A stretch of DNA of 64,000 nucleotides from Nannocystis sp. RBIL2 (GCF_026626745.1 NZ_JAPNJW010000002.1:3496151-3560150); one strand, 5' to 3'; shown: positions 23,909 to 32,764, numbered from the stretch's first letter. The notes: generated by a model from the letters alone, not told the origin. Program-made: numbers and translations.

Positions 23909-26900
23909 ATGAAGCTCCCCGTGCAGGTGCAAGCGCCGCCTGAGCAGCCGCGCACCGAAGTCGGTCTGCCACGCGCGGCCGGCGACCGTCTTCGCGAAAC
24001 GATGGCGGTGGCGATCCAATTCGCGAACACGGCGATCCTGCCGGACCTCGCGCTGTCGCCGACGATGAGCACCCCGCCCGAAGAGGGCGTCATGGAGCGA
24101 ACCGGCCCGCAGCCGCCGCCGGCGACCGCACTGGCCGGCCAGGTCGGCCCGTACCGGATCTTGCGCCCGCTCGGCGCCGGCGGCATGGGCGCCGTGTACG
24201 AGGCGACCGACACGCGCACGGGCCAGCGCGTCGCCGTGAAGTCGCTGCTCCGCATGGGCCCCTCGGAGCTGCACCGCTTCAAGTATGAGTTTCGCAGCAT
24301 GGCCGAGGTCGGCCACCCGAACCTCGTCACGCTGTACGAGCTGCACTCGCAGGGCGACCTGTGGCTCATCACGATGGAGTACGTCGGCGGCGTCGACCTG
24401 TGCACGGCGCTCCGCGCCCTCGTGCGCGCGCCCGACAGCGACCGTCGCCTGCGCGCGCTGATCCGCCAGCTCGTGCTCGGCGTCACCGCGCTGCACGAGC
24501 AGGGCCTGCTCCACCGCGACCTCAAGCCGTCGAACGTGCTCGTCACCTCGGGCGGCCGCGTCGTCATCCTCGACTTCGGCCTGGTCGCCGCGATCACCCG
24601 CAGCAACAACAACGAGACGCCCGCCGGCACTCCTCTTTACATGTCGCCGGAGCAGTGCGCCGGCCAGCTCGCGACCCCGGCCAGCGACTGGTACGCCCTC
24701 GGCGTGATGCTCTACGAGGCGCTCACCGGCAAGCTGCCGTTCACCGGCGGCTACGCCCAGATCTTCCTCGCCAAGCAGTGCGAGGAGCCGGCCCCGCCGC
24801 GCGGCCCCGGCTTGCCGGACGACCTCGCGTCGCTGATCGGCGAGCTGCTCCGCCGCGACCCCGAGAAGCGGGCCTCCGGGGCCAAGCTGCTGGCGTGGTG
24901 CGGCGGCGCGGCGCTGTCGCCCGCGCCGGCGATGGCCAGCAGCTCGGTGTTGTTCGGTCGCAAGGCCGAGCTCGACGCGCTCGACGAGGGCCTCGCCGCC
25001 GCCGCCCGCGGCCGCACCGCCTGCGTCTACCTGCGCGGCCAGCCCGGCGTCGGCAAGACGGGCCTCGTCCACGGCTTCCTCGGCGCCCTCCAGCCGCGCG
25101 GCGACGTCGTCGCCCTCACCGCGCGCTGCTACCAGCACGAGACCGTCCCGTTCAAGGCGTTCGACAGTTTGGTCGACGCCCTCGCCGACCACCTCGGCGC
25201 GCTCGAGCCGTTCGAGCTCACGCCGCTGCTCGGCACTCACACCGGCGAGCTCGCGCGCGTGTTCCCGGTGCTGCAGCGGGTCTCGGCGGTGCGCGAGCTG
25301 GCCCAGAGCGCCCGCGCCGGCGTGTCCGACCAGGAGTCGCGGCGCAAGGCCTTCGCCGCGCTCAAGCGCCTGCTCGCCGCTCTGGCCGCGCGCCGCCGCC
25401 TGGTCCTGTTCCTCGACGACTTCCACTGGAGCGACGCCGACAGCGTGCGCCTGCTGTCCGAGCTGCTGGCCCCGCCCGACGCGCCGGCGCTGCTGCTGGT
25501 CGTCGCCTATCACACCGAGTGGCCCGGCTCGCCGCTGGTCCGCCACGAGTTCGAGCGCCTGCAGCTGCGCGTGCTGCCCGAGCTCCACGTCGCCCGCCTC
25601 GACGTCGGCCGCCTCGACGAGCGCGACGCCCACGCGGCCGCCCGCGCCCTCCTGGTCGCCGCCGGCCTGCCGCCCGAGCCGTGGGCCGCCGCGATCGCCG
25701 ACGAGGCCCGCGGCGACTCGTACGTGCTCGAGGCGCTGGTCCACGAGCTCACCCACGCCGACCTCGCCAAGCTCACCCCCGAGTCCCTGTCCTTCGAGAC
25801 ATGTCTCCAAGCACGGGTCGACAACCTCGCGTCGGGCGACCGCGCCGCGCTCGATCTGGTGGCCGCCGCCGGCGCCCCGCTGCCGACCGGCCTGCTCGCG
25901 CGGGCCCTCGGCGACCCGTCCGACATCCACGCCCGCCTGGCCCGCCTGCACGCCGCGCGGCTGGTCCAGCTCGGCCGCCGCAACCACGCGCCCAGCGTCG
26001 AGCCGCTGCACGACCGCGGCCGCGCCCTGGTCGTCCGCGCCCTGTCGCCCGAGCGCGCGCGCCAGCTCCACCGCCTGCTCGCCGACACCGCGCTGCAGCT
26101 CGGCCGGCCCGACGCCGAGTTCATGGCCCGCCACTTGTTCGCCGCCGGCGAGCGCGAGCGGGCCGCGACCTACGCCGAGCGGGCCGGCAAGGCCGCCGCC
26201 GACGCCCTCGCCTTCGCCCGCGCCGCCGAGCTGCACGAGCTCGCGCTGCGCTGCACCCCCGAGGCCTGGCTGCGCATGGTCGCCTGCGCCCGCGCCAAGG
26301 TCGACGCCGGCCTCGGCCTCGAGGCCGCGCCGATCTTCCTCCGCGCCGCCGAGAAGGCCCCGATCACCCAGCGCGCCGAGCTGCGCGTCCGCGCCTGCGA
26401 GCAGTACTTCGCCGTCGGCGAGACGGCGAAGGGCGAGGGTGTCCTCAAGGACCTGCTCCAAGGGACAGGCTTTGCCGACCCCGGCAGCGGCCAGGCGCTG
26501 GCGGCCGCGTTCCAGAACGAGGTCGGCGCGCTGCTCCGCGGGGCCGAGCCCGACACGTCCACGGCCGCGGGCTCCGAGAGCGCCGCGCTGTCGGACGCGC
26601 TGTGGGCCGCCGCCAAGGGCCTGTTCATCCACAGCCCGGTGCGCTCGGCCTACTTCGCCGCCCGCAGCGCCGCGATCGCCCGCGCCATCGCCGACGAGGC
26701 CCGCCACGTCCGCGGCATGGTCATCGTCCGCGCGGTGTGGTCGGTCGCCGGCGAGTCCGCCGTGCTGACCCGCCTGCGCGCCATCATCGACGACTACCTC
26801 GGCCGCCGCGACGACCCCTACATCGTCGGCCTCTCCGTCCTCTTCGACGGCATCTCCGCGGTCAGCCGCGGCCGCTGGGCCGACGCCATGCGCGACCTCG

Positions 26901-27739
26901 AGTTCGGCATCACCCACCTGCGCCAGCGCTGCAGCAACATCGCGTGGGAGTGCAACTTCGGCGCCGTCATGCTCATGAGCCTGCTCGAGTCGCGCGGCGA
27001 GCTGCGGGCGATCGCCCTGCGCAGCGCCGTCATGAGCGAGCAGGCCCAGCAGACCGGCGACTCGATGGTCGAGTTCGTCGCCGCCTACTACAGCGCCCTC
27101 GTCCTCCTCGCCGCCGACGCCCCGTCCGACGCCCGCGACGTGATCGCCCGCGCCGTCCGCCTCGGCAACGTCGCCGCCGGCTCGGCCGCCGGCCTGCGCG
27201 CCTCGATGATCGAGGCCCTCTGCGCCCAGTACGCCGGCGAGATCGCCGTCGCCTGGGCCGAGGTCGAGCGCGTCTCCGCCACCCTCGGCGCCGGCGGGGC
27301 CGCGTTCACCAAGAACCAGCGCGCCAACTTCATCAGTCTCCACGGACAGGTCGCATTGGCCATGGCCGAAAGGTCAGGCGTCGAGGCCGCCCGCGAGCCC
27401 TTCCTCGAGGCCGCCGCCGCCGACGCCGACGCCCTGCGCCAGATCGGCAACGCCGGCGCGCTCGCGTCCGCCGCCCTCCTCGACGCCGCCGGCCTGGCCC
27501 TGCGCGACGCCGCCGCCGACGTCGTCGTCCCCGCCCTCAGCGAGGCCGCCGACGCCTTCGACGCCGCCGACATGCCCCTCGCGGCCGCGGCAGCCCGCCT
27601 CCGCCTCGGCACCTGGCTCGGCGGCTCCGAGGGCGAGCAGATGATCGCCCGCAGCGAGGCCTTCATGCGCCTGCAGGCGATCGCCTGCCCCGCCCGGTGG
27701 GTCATCACCAACACCCCCGGCCTGTCCCCGCCGCTCTGA
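23909..27739 (+). CDS. Ser/Thr protein kinase fused to AAA/NACHT-like ATPase and TPR-like region
   Basis: Large signalling protein of 1276 aa. Residues 80-330 are a Hanks-type kinase: glycine loop GAGGMGAVY (89-97), Lys111, HRDLKPSN (202-209), DFG (222-224) and YMSPEQ in the activation segment. A second module carries Walker A GQPGVGKT (377-384) and Walker B LVLFLDDFHWSD (near 495-505), as in myxobacterial kinase-ATPase fusions. The remaining 600 residues are Ala-rich helical repeats, probably TPR-like. No membrane helix is evident, so it is likely cytosolic. Three palindrome arrays lie within the coding sequence (25786, 26452, 27347). The start is taken at 23909, though ATG 24002 or 24065 would also keep the kinase domain intact. 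Confidence 0.88.
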   Translation: MKLPVQVQAPPEQPRTEVGLPRAAGDRLRETMAVAIQFANTAILPDLALSPTMSTPPEEGVMERTGPQPPPATALAGQVGPYRILRPLGAGGMGAVYEATDTRTGQRVAVKSLLRMGPSELHRFKYEFRSMAEVGHPNLVTLYELHSQGDLWLITMEYVGGVDLCTALRALVRAPDSDRRLRALIRQLVLGVTALHEQGLLHRDLKPSNVLVTSGGRVVILDFGLVAAITRSNNNETPAGTPLYMSPEQCAGQLATPASDWYALGVMLYEALTGKLPFTGGYAQIFLAKQCEEPAPPRGPGLPDDLASLIGELLRRDPEKRASGAKLLAWCGGAALSPAPAMASSSVLFGRKAELDALDEGLAAAARGRTACVYLRGQPGVGKTGLVHGFLGALQPRGDVVALTARCYQHETVPFKAFDSLVDALADHLGALEPFELTPLLGTHTGELARVFPVLQRVSAVRELAQSARAGVSDQESRRKAFAALKRLLAALAARRRLVLFLDDFHWSDADSVRLLSELLAPPDAPALLLVVAYHTEWPGSPLVRHEFERLQLRVLPELHVARLDVGRLDERDAHAAARALLVAAGLPPEPWAAAIADEARGDSYVLEALVHELTHADLAKLTPESLSFETCLQARVDNLASGDRAALDLVAAAGAPLPTGLLARALGDPSDIHARLARLHAARLVQLGRRNHAPSVEPLHDRGRALVVRALSPERARQLHRLLADTALQLGRPDAEFMARHLFAAGERERAATYAERAGKAAADALAFARAAELHELALRCTPEAWLRMVACARAKVDAGLGLEAAPIFLRAAEKAPITQRAELRVRACEQYFAVGETAKGEGVLKDLLQGTGFADPGSGQALAAAFQNEVGALLRGAEPDTSTAAGSESAALSDALWAAAKGLFIHSPVRSAYFAARSAAIARAIADEARHVRGMVIVRAVWSVAGESAVLTRLRAIIDDYLGRRDDPYIVGLSVLFDGISAVSRGRWADAMRDLEFGITHLRQRCSNIAWECNFGAVMLMSLLESRGELRAIALRSAVMSEQAQQTGDSMVEFVAAYYSALVLLAADAPSDARDVIARAVRLGNVAAGSAAGLRASMIEALCAQYAGEIAVAWAEVERVSATLGAGGAAFTKNQRANFISLHGQVALAMAERSGVEAAREPFLEAAAADADALRQIGNAGALASAALLDAAGLALRDAAADVVVPALSEAADAFDAADMPLAAAAARLRLGTWLGGSEGEQMIARSEAFMRLQAIACPARWVITNTPGLSPPL
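25786..25813. repeat. 14-nt palindrome array in kinase gene
   Basis: CCTG at 25786 and CATG at 25800; TGTCC-TTCG-AGACA hairpin core. Confidence 0.65.
26452..26479. repeat. 14-nt palindrome array in kinase gene
   Basis: CCTG at 26452 and CAGG at 26466, 14 nt apart, with the first unit ending in GGA. Confidence 0.5.
27347..27378. repeat. 14-nt palindrome array in kinase gene
   Basis: CAGG at 27347, CATG at 27361, CAGG at 27375, preceded by GGA. Confidence 0.6.
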
Positions 27740-27747
27740 CCGCGCCT

Positions 27748-27856
27748 CCTGTCCCCGAAGTCATGGCCCGAACGCCATGTCCCCCGGGACAGCAACGTCT
27801 AGCCGCGCCGAACGCCTCGAGGGACATGTCCATCCCGACATGTCCCCCGGGCCACC
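27748..27856. repeat. Two 14-nt palindrome arrays between convergent kinase and DUF1295 genes
   Basis: First run: CCTG 27748, CATG 27762, CATG 27776, CAGC 27790. Second run: CATG 27825, CATG 27839, CACC 27853. All steps within a run are 14 nt; together they fill most of the 121-bp gap. Confidence 0.88.
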
Positions 27857-27860
27857 CCGT

Positions 27861-28616
27861 TCACAGCAGGAACGGGATCACCGCCTTGCGCCCCGCCGGG
27901 TAGTCGGGGAACTTCTGCTTGTACCACTTGTGGTGCGACACCGCCCGCGGCACCAGGTTGGCCGCGGTGAACACCGCGAACGACAGCCCGGCGACCGACC
28001 AGGTGGCGATCGCCCAACCTGTCCATTCGAGCAGCTCGCCGAAGTAGTTGGGGCACGAGATCAGCTCGTAGAGCCCGCCGCGGGGGATCTTGTAGCCGGT
28101 CTCGCCGGGCTTGCGCAGGGCCGCCAGGACCGCGTCGGCGCGGCGGTTGATGCGGTAGCCGAGCACGAACAGCCCGACGCCGATCCACAGCCGCGGATCG
28201 AGCAGCCACGACAGCTCGTAGCGGCCGAACTCGCTGACCCAGCGGGCGTTCACGTAGGCGTTGACGAGGTTGAACATGAAGCCCATCGCCACCACGCTGA
28301 CCGGCGTGTGGCCGCCCGGGCGGATCTTCAGCGGGAAGATGAACGCCCGCTGCACGTAGTGCGACTGCCACAGCACCAGCAGCAGCAGCGGCACCAGGCT
28401 CCACGCGTGCGCCCCGGCGAAGAACACCGCCAAGAACCACAGCACCGACGGCGACTCCATCACCATCCACGCCAGCCGCGTGTCCATCTGCGGCCCCCAG
28501 CCGCCGCGCGCGTGGCGACCGTACGGCGCCGAGATGAACAGCAGGGCCGGCACCGTCAGCGCGGCGACGAGGAACACTCCCTGGACCAGCAGCGTGTGAA
28601 ACTCGAGCTCGGACAT
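27861..28616 (-). CDS. DUF1295 / steroid 5-alpha-reductase-like membrane protein
   Basis: Integral membrane protein of 251 aa with about six hydrophobic helices. The C-terminal part contains GGLYELISCPNYFGELLEWTGWAI and ANLVPRAVSHHKWYKQKFPDYP, matching the 3-oxo-5-alpha-steroid 4-dehydrogenase C-terminal family, whose members use NADPH to reduce enone double bonds of steroids or polyprenols. Nannocystis-type bacteria are known to make sterols, which would fit, but no sterol gene is in the window. A single palindrome unit lies inside (28018-28035). The next minus-strand gene upstream lies beyond the window's plus-strand side, so it appears monocistronic. Confidence 0.82.
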   Translation of the reverse strand: MSELEFHTLLVQGVFLVAALTVPALLFISAPYGRHARGGWGPQMDTRLAWMVMESPSVLWFLAVFFAGAHAWSLVPLLLLVLWQSHYVQRAFIFPLKIRPGGHTPVSVVAMGFMFNLVNAYVNARWVSEFGRYELSWLLDPRLWIGVGLFVLGYRINRRADAVLAALRKPGETGYKIPRGGLYELISCPNYFGELLEWTGWAIATWSVAGLSFAVFTAANLVPRAVSHHKWYKQKFPDYPAGRKAVIPFLL

Positions 28617-28750
28617 CCCCGCGAGTAGACCACACCGAGCCGCGCCGGCGCCGCCCTCGCCGCGTGCGCTATGGGACGTGCCTCAGCCCCCGCCCGAGCG
28701 TTCACCCGCCAGCTCCGGGCGATCTCCCTGCCCGCGCCCGTCGAGCTCGC

Positions 28751-28789
28751 CATGTGATCTGGCCTTCAGACCATGTCCCGAAGGCCAGC
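28751..28789. repeat. 14-nt palindrome array with 21-nt step
   Basis: CATG at 28751 and 28772 (21 nt, i.e. 14+7), then CAGC at 28786. It overlaps the hairpin at 28759-28788. Confidence 0.65.
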
Positions 28790-28795
28790 TTTTTT
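28759..28795 (+). terminator. Hairpin followed by T tract
   Basis: CTGGCCTTC (28759-28767) pairs perfectly with GAAGGCCAG (28780-28788), and T6 follows at 28790-28795 on the plus strand. Both flanking genes are on the minus strand, so as a plus-strand terminator it would stop antisense transcripts entering the esterase gene; on the minus strand it is only a hairpin. Confidence 0.4.
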
Positions 28796-28803
28796 CTCTG
28801 CCC

Positions 28804-29850
28804 TCACGCCAGCGCCTGGCGCAGCGCCGCCGTCATGTCACGCAACGCCGGCCGCGCGTTCGACAGCCCGCCGGACGCGCTGATGTGCCCGTGGAACATC
28901 CCGCCATGGCACGCGTACGTCACCGGCACCCCGGCGGCCTCGAGCTTGCGCGCGTACGCCTCGCCCTCGTCGCGCAGCGGGTCGAACCCGGCAGTGAACA
29001 CCGCGGCCGGCGGCGCCCCGGCGACGTCCGCGAACCACGGCGACGCCCGCAGGTCACGCCCGTCCTCGGGGCTGCGCAGGTAGTGGCTCATGAACCACTC
29101 GATCGTCGCCATCTCGAGAAAGAACCCCTTGCCGAGGCTGCGGATCGACGGGAACGACATCGTCAGATCGACCGCCGGATAGATGAGCAGCTGGAACGCC
29201 GGCCGCACCGCGTCGCCGCGGGTCTCGAGCGACACCACCGCCGACAGGTTGCCGCCCGCGCTGTCGCCCGCCACCGCGATCCGGCGAGGATCGATCCCGA
29301 GAGCGCCGGCGCTGGCAGCCACGTGCCGGAACGCCGCCAGCGCGTCGTCGGCCGCCGCCGGGAACCGGTGCTCGGGCGCCAGGCGGTAGTCGACCGCAAT
29401 CACCACGCAACGGCCCTCGTGGGCCAAGATCCGGCACACCGGATCGTGCGAGTCGAGGCCACCGACCACGAACCCGCCGCCGTGGAAATACACCGTCGCC
29501 GGCGCCGGCGCCGGCAGCCCGCGGGGCCGGTAGATCCGCACCGGGACCGGCCCACCTGGCCCCGGGAACATGTCGTCGCGGACAGACTCGAGCGCCGGGG
29601 CCGACGGCGCCAGCAGCCAGGTGTTGATGTCCATCTCGCGCCGCGCCCGCTCGACAGTCACGTCCTGGAAGCGAGGCCGACGCATCCGTCGCTGCATCGC
29701 CAGCATGTGCTGCACCTGCGGATCGAGCGTATAGCCGTCGCGCTCGACCGGCCCGCCGCCGGCGAGCCTCCGCTGCAGCGGGTCGGGCAACGACAGCAAC
29801 AGCCGCGCGGCGAAGGCCTGGAACCGGTGGGACACGGACGGCGCCTGCAT
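28804..29850 (-). CDS. Alpha/beta-hydrolase esterase, hormone-sensitive-lipase family
   Basis: Carboxylesterase-like enzyme of 348 aa. The oxyanion motif HGGG lies in VYFHGGGFVVGG, the nucleophile in VAGDSAGGN, the Asp in TAGFDPLRDEG and the His in GMFHGHIS, giving the complete HSL-family catalytic set. ATG 29850 is preferred over 29862 because TATGGT lies 7 nt before it and includes the earlier ATG. It follows the phosphatidylserine decarboxylase gene after a 39-nt gap, and the lipid context suggests an acyl-ester substrate, which is inference. A palindrome array lies inside at 29555-29586. Confidence 0.87.
   Translation of the reverse strand: MQAPSVSHRFQAFAARLLLSLPDPLQRRLAGGGPVERDGYTLDPQVQHMLAMQRRMRRPRFQDVTVERARREMDINTWLLAPSAPALESVRDDMFPGPGGPVPVRIYRPRGLPAPAPATVYFHGGGFVVGGLDSHDPVCRILAHEGRCVVIAVDYRLAPEHRFPAAADDALAAFRHVAASAGALGIDPRRIAVAGDSAGGNLSAVVSLETRGDAVRPAFQLLIYPAVDLTMSFPSIRSLGKGFFLEMATIEWFMSHYLRSPEDGRDLRASPWFADVAGAPPAAVFTAGFDPLRDEGEAYARKLEAAGVPVTYACHGGMFHGHISASGGLSNARPALRDMTAALRQALA
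29555..29586. repeat. 14-nt palindrome array in esterase gene
   Basis: CCTG at 29555, CATG at 29569, CAGA at 29583. Confidence 0.55.
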
Positions 29851-29857
29851 CGCCGCG

Positions 29858-29863
29858 ACCATA
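29858..29863 (-). promoter_or_regulatory. -10-like box TATGGT
   Basis: TATGGT, 7 nt before ATG 29850 of the esterase. The same hexamer precedes the vWA lipoprotein at 33037. Confidence 0.4.
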
Positions 29864-29889
29864 CCCCAAAGCCGCCCCGGCGGACAGCG

Positions 29890-30708
29890 CTACCCCAGCC
29901 GCTGGCCCACGCGCACCGCCGCGCCCGCGAAATCACATGTCCCTTCCAACATGTCCTTCGGAGCAGCGATCACCACCGTCGAGCCGAACCGGAACCACCC
30001 CAGCTCCTCGCCCTTGCGCAGCCGCCGATTCCACGCGAACCCGCCCGGGCGAGCCCACGCCGCCCGCTCCAGCCCCGCCAGCTCGATCCCCCCGATCAGG
30101 CTCGCGCCGACCAGCACCAGCCAGAACACCGCCCCCGAGTCGGCCACGCAGCGCAGCGCCGCCCGCTCGTTGCGCTCGTAGATCCGCGGGATCACCCGCA
30201 GCGCGTCGGCGTTCTGCGGGAAGAAGCGCCCGCCGATCCAGCGCACCTCCGCCACCTCCGCGTCGCATGGCATGTGCAGCCGGTGGTAGCCGTCGGGCGT
30301 CAGGAAGATCGTCACGTAGCGCCCGCCGGCCAGCGCCGCCACCTCCTCCGGCCGCGCTGCCAGCACCCGCCCCAGGCGCAGCGGCGAGCCCTTGACCTGC
30401 AGGATCGTCCCCTGCTCGATCGGACCTGTCCCGACGACCAGCCCGTCGGCCGGGCTGACGAACCCCTCGCCGAGCAGCCTCGCCCCGGGCCGCAAGCGCC
30501 GGAGGAAGAACGCCTCGAGCGTCGGCCACGGCTCGTCGACGCACTCCGACACGTCGATCGCGCCGCCGCGGATCCACGCCTCGATCGCCGCTCGCACCGC
30601 CCAGCGCGGCCGTCTCGCGCGCATCAGCGTCCGCGTCGCTGCTCCCAGCAGCCGGTGCGGCAACAGCCCGTAGGCCCGCAGGAACGCACGCGTGCGGTGC
30701 GGCTTCAT
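29890..30708 (-). CDS. psd: Phosphatidylserine decarboxylase
   Basis: Converts phosphatidylserine to phosphatidylethanolamine at the membrane. The 272-aa proenzyme contains the self-cleavage site in WFRFGSTVV (Gly-Ser-Thr; Ser becomes the pyruvoyl group), the substrate segment PDGYHRLHMPCDAEV and an N-terminal FFLRRLRPGARL, all standard. ATG 30708-30706 shares a base with the stop of the upstream desaturase-methyltransferase gene (TGATG), so translation is coupled. A two-unit palindrome array (29936-29967) encodes residues just after the cleavage site, where family sequence normally ends soon. Activity call is confident. Confidence 0.9.
   Translation of the reverse strand: MKPHRTRAFLRAYGLLPHRLLGAATRTLMRARRPRWAVRAAIEAWIRGGAIDVSECVDEPWPTLEAFFLRRLRPGARLLGEGFVSPADGLVVGTGPIEQGTILQVKGSPLRLGRVLAARPEEVAALAGGRYVTIFLTPDGYHRLHMPCDAEVAEVRWIGGRFFPQNADALRVIPRIYERNERAALRCVADSGAVFWLVLVGASLIGGIELAGLERAAWARPGGFAWNRRLRKGEELGWFRFGSTVVIAAPKDMLEGTCDFAGAAVRVGQRLG
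29936..29967. repeat. 14-nt palindrome array in psd
   Basis: CATG at 29936 and 29950, CAGC at 29964, encoding the short C-terminal alpha chain behind the cleavage site. Confidence 0.7.
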
Positions 30709-31853
30709 CACTGCAGCACCAGGTTGATCCGCTTCAGCAACCACGGAGAGACCACCGCGCCCGCTGCCCCGCGCCGGCGCCAGATCCACTCGTGGATCAG
30801 CCGCGGCGGGCCACCGGCCGCGTACACCGCCTCACGGTCGCCCACCAGCGCCAGCGGCACCACCACCAGATCGGCCGCCAGCGGCATCCCCGGCGCATAG
30901 CGCCCGTGGACGAACTCGACCCGCCCATCCGCCCCGCGTTCACGCAGGAGCTCGCGCGCGCGTCCGAGGTGCTGCGGATCGGCGTCGACGATCGTCACCT
31001 GCACTTCGGGCCAGATCTGGGCCAGCGCCAGCGCCGAGCGCGGGAACAGCCCGCCGCCGATCACCACCACGCGCCGGATCTCCCGCCCCGCCAGCGCCGG
31101 CCGCAGGCGTCCCAGCGCGGCAGCGTGGCGCTCGACCAACCATGCCTGCAGCCTGGGCCAGCACAGCGCCGCTCGCTCGAGCCCGACCAGCGCGTCCGCG
31201 ATCGCCAGCCCGCGCAGCACCGGCGCGCGCCCGCTGCTCACCGCCTCCGTCACCCACAGCGCCGGCAGCGTCGTCCAGTGCGCCCCCGGGCGCGCGTGGT
31301 GCTCTGCGTGGTAGCCGTCGTTGAACCACAGCAGGTTGTACAGCCGCCCGTAGTGGCTGATCCCCGTCGCCTGCCCGTGCAGGTGCTCGCCGCGGCCCTG
31401 CAACTGACACAGCCCGAGCCCGAGCAGCCACCCCGGCAGCACTGCCCCGAAGAACATGTCCGGAAGCACAGCCGCCAGCATCAGCGCCAGGTGGGCCACC
31501 ACCCCGACCTCGACGCAGCCCGCCGGCCCGAGCCGCAGCCGCGAGCGCGCCCCGCGGTGGTGGTCGAGGTGACGCGCCCGCCAGATCGCCTGCGGCACCA
31601 GCGTCAGCGCGCTGAGATACAGCGACAGCAGCTGCGACAATGCCCGCGAACTGAACACCGGCGTGTGCAGATGGACGTGCGCCACGGTGTTCGACGTCCA
31701 CCACACGATCAGCGCGAAAGCACATGCCCCAAAGAACATGCCCCATGGACCCTGTCTCACGAGACATGGCCCGCCCACCGCCACCAGCGCGCCGAGCAGC
31801 AGCGCCGCCAGCACCGGGCCGGCGTCGCGGCGCGAGTGACGAAACAGCCTCAT
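30708..31853 (-). CDS. Fatty-acid-desaturase-like membrane domain fused to SAM-methyltransferase-like domain
   Basis: A 381-aa fusion. Residues 1-240 are a desaturase-like membrane enzyme with hydrophobic helices and three His boxes: HVHLH (59-63), HLDHH (95-99) and HAEHH (182-186), which bind the di-iron centre. Residues 250-381 are a Rossmann unit beginning RRVVVIGGGLFPRSALALA (261-279) with an acidic strand end TIVDADP (287-293), typical of class I SAM-dependent methyltransferases. Desaturation followed by methylation on one polypeptide would suit making a branched or modified lipid chain. The gene overlaps its upstream MYXO-CTERM neighbour by 4 nt and couples to psd downstream. The start region (residues about 26-44) is encoded by a palindrome array. 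Reaction unproven. Confidence 0.78.
   Translation of the reverse strand: MRLFRHSRRDAGPVLAALLLGALVAVGGPCLVRQGPWGMFFGACAFALIVWWTSNTVAHVHLHTPVFSSRALSQLLSLYLSALTLVPQAIWRARHLDHHRGARSRLRLGPAGCVEVGVVAHLALMLAAVLPDMFFGAVLPGWLLGLGLCQLQGRGEHLHGQATGISHYGRLYNLLWFNDGYHAEHHARPGAHWTTLPALWVTEAVSSGRAPVLRGLAIADALVGLERAALCWPRLQAWLVERHAAALGRLRPALAGREIRRVVVIGGGLFPRSALALAQIWPEVQVTIVDADPQHLGRARELLRERGADGRVEFVHGRYAPGMPLAADLVVVPLALVGDREAVYAAGGPPRLIHEWIWRRRGAAGAVVSPWLLKRINLVLQ
31441..31472. repeat. 14-nt palindrome array in desaturase fusion gene
   Basis: ACTG at 31441, CATG at 31455, CAGC at 31469. Confidence 0.6.
31723..31778. repeat. Four-unit 14-nt palindrome array in desaturase fusion gene
   Basis: CATG at 31723 and 31737, CCTG at 31751, CATG at 31765; all steps 14 nt. 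TGTCT-CACG-AGACA is a perfect core. It encodes part of the first membrane helix. Confidence 0.8.
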
Positions 31854-32641
31854 GCGCGACCGCGGCGGCGCAGCGCCAGCAGACCGACGATCGTCAGCAG
31901 CCCCGCCAGCGGCCGCGGCTCATCGCCGGAGCTGCACACGCAGCCCTTGTCCCCGCCGAGCGACCCGGTCTCGGCCTGGCCCGACGCCCCGCTCGCCGTC
32001 CCCGCCTCGTTCGTCGCAGTCTCCGCCGCGGTGCTGTCGTTCGGCTCCGCGCCCGACGTCGGCGAGCCCGTCGCAGTCGACGTCCCCACGGAGCTCTCGG
32101 ACGCGAACTCGCCCGAGCTCTCGCCCGTCCCTTCGCCCGTCCCCTCTCCCGTAGTGGTGGCCTCCGGCGGATGCTCGGCCATCCACTGCTTCAGCGCGTT
32201 GCACGGCGAGAACCCCGGCACCACGCCCATGCTGATCGGGTACGCGTCGGGCATCGCCTGCGGCTCGTCCGTGCGCACCGTCCCGTTGGCCGGCAGCGAG
32301 TTGTCGCCCCACCCGCGGCAGCGGTCCTCGCCGCCGGCCACCGTCGCCAGCTCGGCCCATTCCATCTTGCACGTCGCCAGCTCGGCGTCCGCGCATTGAT
32401 AATACATGTACCCGTACGCCGGCACCGAGTAGCCGGGATAACCGGCGAAGTCGGGCGTGCCCTTGGCGACGATGAACAGCCCGTCGATGCGCACCTGGTT
32501 CGGATGGTCCGCGTCCGGTTCGGGCGTGACCTCCTCGACCAGGGCCCAGACGCCCGCGGGGTAGCTGGCCGACGCGACGGCCGGGACGAGGGAGCCGAGC
32601 GCGACGGCAACGACAAGAAAGACGCGGCGGGGATCGTTCAT
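31850..32641 (-). CDS. MYXO-CTERM exported protein
   Basis: Exported protein of about 263 aa. Signal peptide VFLVVAVALGSLVPAVASA, a compact domain with EVTPEPDADHPNQVRIDGLFIVAKG and four cysteines (YYQCADAELATCKMEW, EDRCRGWG, FSPCNALKQW), a long Gly/Ser/Thr/Glu linker with GEGTGEGTGE, then Cys-Val-Cys, a hydrophobic helix and RRRGRA. ATG 32641 is chosen; SD-like GGAG precedes it. It is first in the lipid operon and overlaps the desaturase gene by 4 nt, which may only reflect gene packing. Similar proteins are common in this bacterial group but unassigned. Confidence 0.78.
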   Translation of the reverse strand: MNDPRRVFLVVAVALGSLVPAVASASYPAGVWALVEEVTPEPDADHPNQVRIDGLFIVAKGTPDFAGYPGYSVPAYGYMYYQCADAELATCKMEWAELATVAGGEDRCRGWGDNSLPANGTVRTDEPQAMPDAYPISMGVVPGFSPCNALKQWMAEHPPEATTTGEGTGEGTGESSGEFASESSVGTSTATGSPTSGAEPNDSTAAETATNEAGTASGASGQAETGSLGGDKGCVCSSGDEPRPLAGLLTIVGLLALRRRGRA

Positions 32642-32764
32642 GCGAGGAGACTCCGAAGCGGCGATGAGTGACGCGAGCACCCCGCCGATTACACGGTCGA
32701 GCTCGCTGCTCGGACCCGGGATTGTGCTCTGCGATCGTTGCGGCCCCTCGTCCCCAGGGTCGGC

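Noticed and set aside
21890..27343. 1817-residue minus-strand frame across malQ and the kinase gene
   Set aside because: No domains and skewed composition; the plus-strand frames contain unmistakable GH77 and kinase motifs.
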